Of a DNA stretch of 64,000 nt, positions 54,324-64,000 are shown one piece after another. Source of the DNA: Diabrotica undecimpunctata (Eukaryota; Arthropoda; Insecta; Coleoptera; Chrysomelidae); assembly GCF_040954645.1 (NCBI RefSeq), contig NC_092809.1:135149914-135213913 (forward strand), read 5' to 3'. Every line of letters begins with the position of its first letter. Positions within the stretch are counted from its first letter, which is position 1. Under the pieces are notes generated by a model. It saw only the letters and a program-made list of their open reading frames with translations. It made no database searches and was not told the DNA's origin. Made by a program: the position numbers and the translations under genes.

Positions 54324-55560
54324 CTACCAGTTCTATTTCTTCATTTTGTATTTCAAGGTGTTTACTTGGTACTAAGTTCGTCATATATTTTGTTTCTTGT
54401 TATATTCATTTTTAAACCTATTTTATGACAGATGTACTAAGTTCTTCCAACATTTTCTTTATTTGTCTTAAATCGTCTGCAATCAGGACTATATCGTCTG
54501 CGTAGCTTAGGTGGTGTAGCATCTCTCCGTCCACATTTATTTCTTTGTCACCCCATTCGAGGGTTTTGATCGCTTTTTATAGAGCCGATATGAAAAGTTT
54601 AGGTGCACCTTGTCGGATACCTCTTTGGATTTTTATTTGGTTGCTGTTATCGTGTAGTTGTATCAAGCTTGTCGCATTTTTATATATATGTATTACATAT
54701 TAGCCTCGAATATCGGCTATCAATGCGGATCTCGTTTAGTGCTTCTATAACAATGTCGAGTTCTACTGAGTCGAATGCTTTGTGGAAATCTACGAATGTT
54801 AAAACTAAGGGCTTGTTATATTCTATAGTTTTTTCGATAAGTTGTTTTATTGTTTGGAGGTGATCGTTGGTTCCAAAGTTTGCTCTGAATCCAGCTTGTT
54901 CTCTACTTTAATATAGGTCTAATTTCTTGTTTAATATTGTGGTGATTACTCTCGTGAAAAGTTTATAAAGATGGTTTAACAGACTGATTGGTCGGTAATT
55001 TTCCAGATCAGTTTTTTCTCCTTTTTTGTGCAGAAGATTTGTTTTGGCCCTATTCCATTCAGATGGTATGGATTTCTTTGTCAAACATAGATTAAACAGA
55101 TCTTTTAGTTTCCTCATTAAAGGTTCACCGCCATTCTTAACAGCCTCGATCACAATTCCATCGTCTCCTGGTGATTTATTGGATTTCATTTTATTCATCG
55201 CTTGTCTAATTTCACTGAGAGTTATTTCTGGCATGAGTTCAGAGCCTTAATTTAATATTGTTTTGCTTATTGCATCTTTTAGCTGTGTTTGGTTTATCCG
55301 TCTGCTTTTATAAAGTTCTCCATAGAAGTCTTCTACTATCGTTAAAAGCTCCTCTCTATTTGTTGTTATTTCACCCTTTTTGTTTTTTAATTTAATGATC
55401 TGACTTTTTCCATTATTTAGTTTTCTTCGCAGACTTTTTAGGCCTTTATTATTTTCTATGGTTTGTTCGATCTTTAGTGTATTGTACTTTCTTAAGTCTT
55501 TTCTTATTGCTTTCTTGACTTCTCTGTTTATTTTTTTTTGATCTCCATTTGGATCATTTC
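53725..55560 (-). pseudogene. RT of the family F-related LINE at 53.7-55.6 kb
   Basis: Minus strand. RT start (54908-55234): MPEITLSEIRQAMNKMKSNK, SPGDDGIVIEAVKNGGEPLM, ENYRPISLLNHLYKLFTRVI. It continues QAGFRANFGTNDHLQTIKQL, LTFVDFHKAFDSVELDIVIE, a decayed YADD region near 54500, then the thumb (53929-54384) MTNLVPSKHLEIQNEEIELV, DKYIY interrupted by an (AT)n expansion, LGHEIKINKDNQTTEVSRI, CVLPVMAYGAKTLSLTKKNA and QRRMERSMKGATLRDRIRNE, and a C-terminus to about 53725. Linker sequence extends to 55560. Several stops and shifts. Confidence 0.85.
54243..54319. repeat. (AT)n microsatellite expanded inside a LINE reading frame
   Basis: About 38 AT units replace the short tatata that normally encodes the Tyr-Ile-Tyr before LGHE in this RT thumb motif. 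The frame happens to stay open through it. Confidence 0.92.
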
Positions 55561-55799
55561 TTTCTGTAATTCTGACAGTCAGTATTAAACAATATTACAT
55601 GGCGCAGTCTTGTGCGCAGTGGTCAATCAAACCTGCTTCTTTCAAACCAAAAAGGAAAACAAGATGTAGTTAGGATTAGATCAATATGCAGTTTAGATTA
55701 CCTTAAACATTATCATTTTAAGGTAACGTGGCTAAAAACTTTCAGAGATTCAAACAGACATTTGAAATTTAGCTCTTGGCCAGTAGCAAGGCAAAAAAG

Positions 55800-57380
55800 A
55801 AAGACACAGTAAAAATTGCTTCACTGTTAAATTTTTTGAGAGATGAAGGACTGGGTATCTTTAACACTTTAAAACGGATGCACAAAGAAATTCGTATGAT
55901 ACAGTATATGGTGAATTAGAGAAGTACTTCACCCCTAAAAAGAATGTGATTTACGAAAGATTTTTATTCTACAATAGAAAACAAAAGAAAGGAGAGCTAT
56001 TTGATACTTAACTAACTGACTCACGTAAATTGGCGCAAAATTGTGAATTTGAAGATGTTCTAGACTCAATGATCATGAATAGACTAGTTTTAGGAACAAT
56101 AAATAAAGATTTACAAGAAAAATTGTTGCACAATTCTAAGTTAACCTTAAAAAAGGCAATAGACATGTGTACAACATATGGAATTTCAAAAATTCAGTTT
56201 AAAGAAGTTCAGTCAAGTCAAACACTTAATATTCATTATGTAAACGGAAGAAATGGTAATCAAACACAAGGAGAAAAGCTGCAAATAACAACTTTAATAC
56301 TGGAACAAGCAGAAGATGGGTCAATGTTGGGTCACAAAAGTGGTCAGTGTTGAAAATGTGGTCGTGTTCATGAGTTCCGAGGTGACTATCATTCGGTAAA
56401 ATCTGCAATAAGTGTTTGTATTACAACCATTTCGAAAAAATGTGTAGCAACAGGATCGTAAGAGAAGGTCATGAGATTCAAGAAGTAGATATGGACAGTG
56501 AACAGGTAGAATGTAAGGTAACATCAATTAAGGTAAATGAAATAAAAGGAATAAGGAATGGTCTGCAAGGTTAGTAATTAAGCAATGTGGAATAGACTTT
56601 AAAGTAGATACAGGTTCACAGGTAAACAATATCAGTCTACTTCTTGAATAAAATCAATAAAAATCATAAGATAAATCATTGCAAAATGAGGTTAGAATTT
56701 TACGGGGAATTTAAAATAAAACCTGTTGGTATAATTCCGCTAAAATGTTTATTTGAAGGAAAAATATTTTAACTAGAATTTGTTATAGTTAAAGATAACC
56801 TTATTCCAATTTTAGATTTAAAATCATGTTTAGATTTAGATTTGATACAAAGAGTAGATAATATAGACTTAAATATAACAAAAGATGACTGTAATAAATA
56901 AAATATTGATGTAGGTATTCACTGGATTAGGTAAATGTTCTCAAAAATGTAAACCAAAACTTAAAAAGAATTTTGTTCATGTGTTAAGCCACTGCGAAAT
57001 GCCCCTTTAGCCATTAAAGAGAGATTAGAAAATCATCTGTTAGATTTAGAAAAACGATTTAGAAAAATTTACTGAGTGGTTGAGCAATTTGGTTATAGTT
57101 GAAAACCTGATAAAATATTAAGAATTTGATTAGATCCTAGATATTTAAACCAAGCTCTTGAAAGGAATATTGTTTAATACCAACTATTGAAAAGAGGTTT
57201 AAAGGTTGAAAAATAAATGTTGTTTTACTCTTTAAGACTATAAAGAGGAATTCTAGGGAGATTAGCGAAAATTCATTTTGATGAGATATCCAGTAGAATT
57301 TGTGAATTTGGAACTCCCTTTGAAATTTAAAAATTTGATGGACTTTTATTTAGACTAAATATTGCTACTGAATGTTTTAA
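55800..57380 (+). pseudogene. gypsy-type LTR retrotransposon: gag, protease and start of RT
   Basis: Plus-strand gag-pol relic, described only as found. Gag: KIASLLNFLRDEGLGIFNTL near 55812, KNVIYERFLFYNRKQKKGE, then the 107-codon frame 56030-56353 (EDVLDSMIMNRLVLGTINKD, EKLLHNSKLTLKKAIDMCTT). A zinc-knuckle-like cluster follows near 56345-56450 (KCGRVHEF, CNKCLYYNHFEKMC). Protease is near 56575-56635 (KQCGIDFKVDTGSQVNNI, with DTG). The RT start is at 57060-57370 (KFTEWLSNLVIVEN, FRLNIATECF). Stops and shifts throughout. No LTRs were identified. Confidence 0.8.
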
Positions 57381-57389
57381 ATATAATTA

Positions 57390-57798
57390 ATATATATAAT
57401 TTTGATAAATCAACAGTCATCAGACCAATAATGACATACGAGGCAGAAACAAGACCTGTCACAGAGAGGACGAAAAGGATGTTAGAAACGGCAGAGATAA
57501 AAACACTTAGAAAAATTGATGGTAAGACACTATGGGACAGAGCTAGAAGTACAGATATATGACGTAGATGCAAGGTGGAGAACATTAAGAACTGGGTAAG
57601 AAATAGAAGAGTAGAATGGAACGATCATATAAGCCGAATGACAACAAATATAGTAGTAAAGACGGCAAGAATCGGTTCCCCAATAGGAATAAGATCAGTA
57701 GGAAGACCACGAAAACGATGGAACGACAACTTACTGGAGGCACATTGAAAAACATAAAAAGAAGACATATAAAAAGAAGAAGAAGAAGAGGAAGAATT
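57390..57798 (+). pseudogene. LINE 3' fragment inserted in the gypsy RT
   Basis: IRPIMTYEAETRPVTERTKR, MLETAEIKTLRKIDGKTLWD, then past a stop VENIKNWVRNRRVEWNDHIS, SPIGIRSVGRPRKRWNDNLL and an AAGAAGAAGAAGAGG tail. This is an RTE-like RT C-terminus. Gypsy RT sequence resumes immediately after it. Confidence 0.8.
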
Positions 57799-57799
57799 T

Positions 57800-58255
57800 T
57801 GTAAAGAATTAACTTAAAAAACTTTGGTGATATTAATGGATGTCTCATCTATTTTGATTATCTTTTAATATTTGCATAGTCTTAAAAAACATGATAGAAT
57901 CCTTAATATAGTATGAGAACGTACTAAAAATATTGGAGTAAAATTAAATTCTAATAAGATACAATATAGAATGTATGAAGTAAAACATTTGGGAAATATA
58001 TTCAATAAAAATGGTATGAGACCTGGCTTAGATAAAGTTACAGCTATTATAAATTTAAAAGAACCCAATTATAAAAAAATTACGAAGATTACAAAGAATA
58101 GTGGGCTTGATCAATTAATATCGCAATTTTATACCAAATTTATCGGATGTGTCAGCAGCATTAAGAGAATTGTTAAAAATGAATACAGTTTGGATGTGGA
58201 CTAGAAGTCACACAGACTCATTTAATTTATTAAAAAAAGTTTATTTGCTCACCAT
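57800..58255 (+). pseudogene. gypsy RT, continuation after the LINE insertion
   Basis: KNFGDINGCLIYFDYLLIFA (catalytic YFDDLL changed to YFDYLL), then RTKNIGVKLNSNKIQYRMYE, VKHLGNIFNKNGMRPGLDKV, TAIINLKEPNYKKITKITKN, LISQFYTKFIGCVSSI and decayed WTESH, SFNLLKKSL sequence. These are RT palm, thumb and the start of the connection domain of a gypsy element. RNase H and integrase are not seen. Confidence 0.8.
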
Positions 58256-58289
58256 CAGTTCTTGCAAATTTTGATAAAAAAAATGCAAT

Positions 58290-59310
58290 ATTAATTTAAA
58301 AAATAAATGGCTTCGGCTTTGTCTTGGATATTTGAATTCTACACCCGTTAATATAATGGAAGTTGAGGCGATAGAATCACCTCTGAAATTTCGACGGGAG
58401 TTTTTAAGCGATAAATTCATTACTAGAACCATAGGGAAAAATACTAACTATCTACAGGATATTCATATTTTATCAATTTTAGATCTAACTCATAAATATT
58501 GGACAAAGAAAAAATGTTCTCTTCTGGTAAATAGTTACTTGAGGATATCTCAATACAAGTTTCATCTATGTATTCCCATGTATTAGAATAGCTTTTCTCA
58601 AAACATATTAATACCTTTTTTATGGACAGTAATTTCGATCCAGTCTTTAATTTTTAAAGATTTAAAATTTTAAAGATTTAAGGATTTAAAAAATTATTGA
58701 AATTGTCAGCTGAATCATCGATATATACTGTTGAAATGACAGCGATTCTTCTTGCATTAAGGCATAAACATAGTACCGAACCTTACAGCTGCATTATATT
58801 TACAGACAGTAAGAGTGTCGTCGACAGACTAACAAACGTACATAGGTCCAAACAACAAAATCATATAGAACTAGAAATTATGACTATTTACAATAAAATT
58901 ACAAATTTAGGAAAAAACATTATTATATCATGGATAAAGGGACACGCGGGTATTAAGGGCAATGAAATAGCAGATAGCCAAGCCAAATCTGCCCTAGAGA
59001 TAGGCGGAGAAGCCCCCTTGAACTTACTCTCCTTTTCAGATATTGATATAATTAGTAAACGGCATCAAAAAGAAAAATGGCAAACATATTATCAAAACAC
59101 GAGAAATGGAAATAATTACAAAAAAATGCAGCCTGAAATACCCATAAAAAGATGGTTTCTGACTCTATCAAATCGCCATTTCATAAGGGTTATAAACAGA
59201 TTAAGATCTAATCATGCTCTTACCCCCCTTTATATGTACAAGTTGGGTCTCACGAAGTCACCTAATTGCAAGTGTGGAAAAGTAAAAAAATAAATAATTC
59301 AAACAGATTA
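58290..59310 (+). pseudogene. LINE C-terminus with RNase H domain (I-like)
   Basis: Two open stretches. 58332-58586: MNSTPVNIMEVEAIESPLKF, RREFLSDKFITRTIGKNTNY, the segment between RT and RNase H in I/R1-group LINEs. 58697-59293 is RNase H: SAESSIYTVEMTAILLALRH (catalytic Glu), CIIFTDSKSVVDRLTNVHRS (Asp), IISWIKGHAGIKGNEIADSQ (His, Asp), then PIKRWFLTLSNRHFIRVINR, LRSNHALTPLYMYKLGLTKS and a Cys-rich start PNCKCGK. The first catalytic Asp block (YTDGS) is decayed near 58610-58660. RT is missing, so the copy is 5'-truncated. Confidence 0.82.
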
Positions 59311-60008
59311 GTCAAAACAAATAGTAAAAATCGTGTAGGATGTGTATTATTACAAAACCGTAAACCTGTATATATTTTTTTAAGATCTTAAACTGATAGG
59401 GATAAGGATTAAGGATAAGGAACTTCAAATGATTGGAGATTTTTGTAAAAAAGGGTGGCCGTCATGCACATCGAGGGTACGTTACATAGTAAAAGATTAT
59501 TTTAATATTATGCATGACGTTTACTGATTAAATAATTTGATATTTTATAGGGACAGGGTTAAAGTTACGGATTCTTTGCGGTTTAGGATATTAAAGCTGC
59601 TATATGAAACATACTTTGGGGATACAAAACACAGCAAAGAGCGAGACAGTTGTTGTTGTGGCCAAATATGAATAAGAACATAGTGGATTTCATAGTGGAT
59701 TCATTACAAATTGTGTAATTGTGTCAGCTATTACCTAGTTGTGTTGAAATTCAGTGCGTTTTGTAGAATGTTATGTTGTATTTTTTTCTGTATAGTATTG
59801 ACAAAAATTAATTTTTTGCATATTATTGACTAAAGTCGTGTCTATTTATGAGCATATACTTTCCGTTTGAATCTTGAATTCATATTTTTCTGTTAATCTG
59901 AGATTGCAATATTTGCCTGATAAAGCAAAATCCATCAAACAAAATAAACCGCCTGATTCATAAACCTAATAAAGGCATTAGACAGAGTTGAGTTTAAAAA
60001 TATTTTAT
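59311..60008. other. No gene recognised
   Basis: AT-rich spacer between the LINE and the terminal repeat of the transposon at 60.0 kb. No repeat or coding region could be assigned. Confidence 0.4.
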
Positions 60009-63000
60009 ATATCGTCATATCCCAGCGAGAAGTCACTACCTAACATTTTGATGTTATGGAGATATTTGAAGTTAAAGATAAAATCTTCACTATAAATCAG
60101 GTTTTTAAAATTTTCTATAACAAACTTTTTTAATGTGTATTTACTGCTCTTAGATTTATTAATCTGAAGTTACTAATACTTTGAAGATACTTTACTATGT
60201 ATTTTGTGCAATAGTATCAGTTAGTGATTTTTTGCATAAACAACAATAATGAGTTTTAGTAATAATTATTTATTACGTATAATATAATTATTACATATTA
60301 TTATATTTATTACATAATACATCGTAATAAGTTATAATAAAAAAGAATATTAAAAAAGTTGCTCTTCTTCGTATTCCTCAACGGCTGGCTCAGTTATTGT
60401 ATCTGGTATATTATTGGCTGTTGGTAGAGATGCATACCATCCATGCAGTTCCTCTGGTATAATTTCTTTTTTACATAACTTCATTAAATCCACCTTTTTT
60501 TGTTACTAATAGGCAGTAGTTGATTATAAGCTCTTTTTATTTCATTCGCACAATTTTTCCGACCTCTTCCGCGTACGTTCAGTTCAATATAGGGCTCTGT
60601 GTAACTGTACCGAAATTTTATTATGTATTGATTTGATTTTTCATATCGTAAGGATTTGATTTCAAGCCATCTGACTGTGTTACCATTCTCATCTTTCAGA
60701 CGATTTTTAATTGTGCGTTTTGAGAGATCTTTAAGATCCAACATATCGGAAAAATGCAGCTGTTTGACATGGTAGAGATTAGCGGAGCTTCTGTTTCTGT
60801 TTGATCTAACTCTTTTCATTATGTTCATCTACCCCATAACAGAATTAACAGACACATGCCTTTTTTCCCTTTTAATGGCACTATGCATGCTGTCAACTTC
60901 CATGAAAGGATGTCCGGATTCTAGGTATTTCTGCTCTATGATTTCAATAGGAGTAGTTTGGGTCAAATAGAGCAGAAGCGCAGAGATGTGCTGATTGCGA
61001 TTTTGACCCCCACAAGTGTCTGAAAACAATGAAATCTCTTTAATATTCTTTGGAAGTCCATTAATCCACTTCATTAAAGCTGTACCAATTCCATTGCTGC
61101 CTCTTCTACCATTCACCTCAGACCACAGCATGCAATATGCTTCATTTGGAAACAGTGACTCGTAAACAGTGAAATTATAAATGCAAAGTTTACGACAGTA
61201 ATATAACAGAGACTCTTCACCAGACGGTATTTGAAGAACACTCTGTAAATCAAGCGTTGCAGACATAAATGTGGGGTCATTTTCAGATCTGATCTTATCT
61301 TCTTCTTTAGCAATTGTGGCTTGCTTTTTTCTTTCTAAGTGGGCGTTGTATTTATTTTTGTTCTATTTCAGGTGTTACAGAATCTATTCGTTTTGCATCC
61401 CTAAATTTATTACAGAGGGTGTGCATTGATCCTTTTTTGGCACGAAAAATGATAAATTGTAACACTAGCAAAAAATGTTTCTGTACTTTGAATGACTCAC
61501 CGGAACTCGATTATTCTCGTTACAATGGACGGTATACAAGGAAAACATTTTTCTAATAGACAATTGTTCATCTAAGTAACATCTGTGAGTATTTTTCCTA
61601 CAATAATGAGACTCTATTGTAGGAAACATCTCGATGTGTTGTTTCACAAAAGCCACATCTTCTGGTTTAATTTTATTATGAGGAGATTTTTTACCTCGTC
61701 TATCTTCTACCGTAAAAACACCATCGTTAGAACCCTTAAAGGCTTTATTATTAGGACCGTTACTAATATTAAGAGTTTTTTTAAAGAAATTCTGACAGAC
61801 TCGATATTTCTTGTCATTGCTTATAAGAAAGTATGCTCTGCTGCACTTTCTCTTTTTATTAATTGAAACATTTGCCAAAGGTCTCGCCGGTTCTTTTGTT
61901 TGAAACATTTTTAAAATGAAATCTTTCTGTCTTTTATAATTAGAAAGAGGCCAGTACTTTTTACAAATGCTGATCCTATCCACTTCCGAAAAATTTTGAC
62001 AACATTTAAATTTACAAGATTGACAGTTTGCTAGTTGTGGAATCTTTGCTGGCTTTAAACTTTTTTTTGTTTTATAGGGCAAACACTTAAACTTATTTTT
62101 CTTCTCAATATTTTTTGACCATTTAAAGGGATCAGGTTTTCTACATCGAGAAGAAACTTTCTTTAGAGGTGTATTCTCATCATTATTCCCAACAGAATTA
62201 TTTATGTCGCTTGTTTCTTTTATATTAGTTAATTCTTCATACTGCATAGACTCATTACTACTTTCTGAGATATCAGTTTGAACCCAGTCCTTATCTTTAA
62301 CGGAGTCGTCTTCTGATTCATCCTACAAATAAGTATTTATTACTTATTGTTTTTGAAACTAAATTAACAGCAGAAATGATATTTCAAATAATAGATTTCA
62401 CCTAAGTCAGTGAAAACATTAATAACCCAGTAAATGAACATGAAATACGGCGATACCAATTAATATCAACAAACTTACCAAGTTGCATACATTCGTTTCA
62501 TTTAAAATCATGGATGTATTGTCATCTAAAACTATATCAGATTGCACCATTTTGCTAGTACAAGGAGATTCATAGTCCCTTTTTGATTCCTAAAATTGAT
62601 ACATGTAATAAATACCTTTTTCCGTTATGGCTAATTCCAAGTGTTATGTCAAAAATGAGGTTATAAATAATATTGTACTTACATCATTCAAGGCGAGTTC
62701 TACCAGTTTTAAAGATCGGGAACTCATATTTTTAACTATTGAACTTCAACAATCAGTTGGTATAACAATATCTAACAAGAAACGTCACCAAGGAATATTT
62801 TTTAGCGAAATAATACGTGTTCACTCACTAACTGCATATCAATAACTGAGGAATAGAAGTGTAAAATCAAACACAGCAGTGATTTATTATTCTGGAAAAA
62901 GTCACTAAGTGCCATTAATGAGTTTTAACGCATATCTCTACAATTTGTTCGTATGTAAAAAGTTACTAAGTCACTTAGGTATTTTTGGCTGCTTAATATT

Positions 63001-63175
63001 TTCTGTATTAACGGGTTAGTGATTTTTTAACACACAAAAATAGCCATTTAGAACGACATTTAGCAAGTAGTGACTTTTATGATAGAAAGATATGATGAAT
63101 TTCATGTGATCGGCGAAGTTAATGAGTTTTTTCACAAAATGTCAGTTAGTGACTTTTCGCCGGATATGACGATAT
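60009..63175 (-). mobile_element. ~3.2-kb DNA transposon with terminal and subterminal repeats
   Basis: The left end 60009-60050 and the reverse complement of 63135-63175 share atatcgtcatatcc, then gcgagaagtcacta against gcgaaaagtcacta, then acattttg: ~42 bp with a few mismatches. Subterminal copies of a motif close to gttagtgacttttt, in both orientations, occur near 60031, 60217, 62896, 62957, 63013, 63066 and 63141. The interior holds one three-exon minus-strand gene. If the repeats start at CGTCATATCC, an ATAT on each side could be a 4-bp target duplication, but the palindrome makes this undecidable. Confidence 0.85.
60484..62727 (-). pseudogene. Three-exon transposon gene (SDTCGGQN family), lightly decayed
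   Basis: Exon 1 62683-62727 (MSSRSLKLVELALND), donor GTAAGT. Exon 2 62479-62589 (37 codons, ESKRDYESPC to NETNVCNL), donor GTAAGT. Exon 3 62322-60484 after acceptor ttgtag. All joins are phase 0. Exon 3: acidic start DESEDDSVKDKDWVQTD, basic and Cys-rich region (CQSCKFKCCQNFSEVDR), FIESHY-like PTIESHYCRKNTHRCYLDEQ, PKKDQC, HLERKKQATIAKEEDKIRSE, YNFTVYESLFPNEAYCMLWS, EVNGRRGSNGIGTALMKWI, ISLFSDTCGGQNRNQHISAL, YLESGHPFMEVDSMHSAIKR. SDTCGGQN with EVDSMHSAI probably holds catalytic acids; superfamily unassigned. Defects: TAG near 61476, a one-base shift near 61421, TAA near 61351, TAG at 60829. Confidence 0.8.
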
Positions 63176-63179
63176 GTTA

Positions 63180-63880
63180 ACAGGTAAGATTAAAGGTCCA
63201 TGCCAATTCTTTGATTTGATATCTTTTCCTTTTCCACTATTTTCTGATATTCTTATTCCCTGCGTTCTAATTAAAATTAAAAAGTCTTTGTTTTTTAAAA
63301 CGCTTTAAAATAAAATTCAGCATTTCAGTTTATTAATTAAATGTCTGACTCTAGTAATATTAACAATACATTTCTCACATTTTTCGCGTTCTCCTGATTA
63401 TAATGTGATAATTTCAGAATTTTTTCAAAGCACGAAGTCAATCTACTTTACCATAAATCACATAACAATGTCCACGGCACTCCAAATACGCGTTTTCAAA
63501 CCTTTCACGTTTTCCAGCTTTTCATTCTGCCATGCAGTCATTTCAACAAAACGAACCACATGAGAGAACAGCACATCGGGGAGTTACACGACGGCTCGTA
63601 ATTTATAGGGATGGACAAGAATTTGCAGAAATATTGTATGCAATTACCAGGAGGTATTTTATTTTGGCAGCTAATCACAACAATGGGTATTTATATGAAT
63701 AATAAAAATCATTCACTGATTGGTATTGGTATCATTCATAAAATTGAGCTTTATGGAGAATGCTGTGGATATTAAATGCTTTCAGTTGGAATTTTAACCA
63801 CTATCAGAAGTATATTTTATTAATAGAAATAATAAATGGCACACAAATAATATCGTAACTCCAAAATATAGTGGTGGTAT
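63180..63880. other. No gene recognised
   Basis: AT-rich DNA right of the transposon terminus. Nothing assignable. Confidence 0.4.
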
Positions 63881-63882
63881 AA

Positions 63883-64000
63883 CTTCAAGTTATACTGGAA
63901 GGAAAAGTACAGGGCAAAAGATCAGTAGGAAGACGCCAGAACTCGTGGCTTAAAGACCTGAGGAGATGGTTCGACCGCTCATTCGTAGAAATCTTTCGCG
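63883..64000 (+). pseudogene. LINE family C 3' part, cut by the window edge
   Basis: Plus strand: LQVILEGKVQGKRSVGRRQN, SWLKDLRRWFDRSFVEIFR, nearly identical to the minus-strand copy at 4.3-4.5 kb. It begins abruptly at about 63883, so it is strongly 5'-truncated, and continues beyond base 64000. Confidence 0.85.

Larger units (their letters stand above)
53690..55583 (-). mobile_element. RTE-like LINE (family F relative) with 9-bp target duplication
   Basis: acagtcagt occurs at 53690-53698 and 55575-55583, bracketing an 1876-base insert. The insert's 3' end is an ATG-repeat tail (catcatcatcag at 53699) and its 5' end is truncated in the region between endonuclease and RT. The short duplication could partly be chance, but its placement exactly at the tail supports it. 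Confidence 0.75.

Noticed and set aside
1..64000. CRISPR arrays, bacterial operons, tRNA or rRNA genes
   Set aside because: No spaced direct-repeat array, no bacterial gene layout and no cloverleaf or rRNA sequence was noticed. The content is plainly eukaryotic.

Overview
This is eukaryotic DNA, almost certainly from an insect. It is AT-rich and packed with decayed transposable elements: jockey-like and RTE-like LINEs, a Penelope-like element, gypsy, hAT, piggyBac, Tc1/mariner, MULE-like elements and MITEs. The one host gene has spliceosomal introns. A large-genome beetle would fit the repeat mix, but the species cannot be fixed from the sequence.

Host gene: three exons on the minus strand (43065-43260, 41286-41376, 26459-26835) join in frame with consensus splice sites. 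They encode the C-terminal ~220 residues of a nucleoredoxin-like thioredoxin-fold protein. A poly(A) signal follows at 26349-26354. The last intron is 14.45 kb and full of transposons. The upstream exons, including the CPPC active site, were not found and probably lie beyond base 64000. If so, 43261-64000 is also intron.

Layout. 0-4 kb: two hAT relics and a 53-bp perfect palindrome. 4-9 kb: LINE 3' fragments, and a piggyBac relic split by an RTE-like LINE with a 14-bp target duplication. 9-17 kb: jockey relics, a second piggyBac and a long LINE. 18-22 kb: LINE fragments and a Tc1 element with terminal repeats. 22-24.6 kb: a Penelope-like element as a near-perfect ~0.96-kb inverted repeat inside a LINE. 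25.9-31 kb: a MITE, the terminal host exon, a MULE-like relic and a nearly intact Tc1/mariner-group transposon with unusually long catalytic spacing (DD81E by my count). 32-39 kb: LINEs, a mariner relic and MITEs. 40-41 kb and 60-63 kb: two members of one DNA-transposon family; the second has three exons, terminal inverted repeats and repeated subterminal motifs. 41-55.6 kb: LINE mosaics, a Penelope RT and a SINE-like unit. 55.8-59.3 kb: gypsy relic interrupted by a LINE, then an RNase H-bearing LINE.

Apart from the host exons, every coding region seen carries stops, frameshifts or truncations. The window is best read as an intron landscape built by repeated nested insertion.
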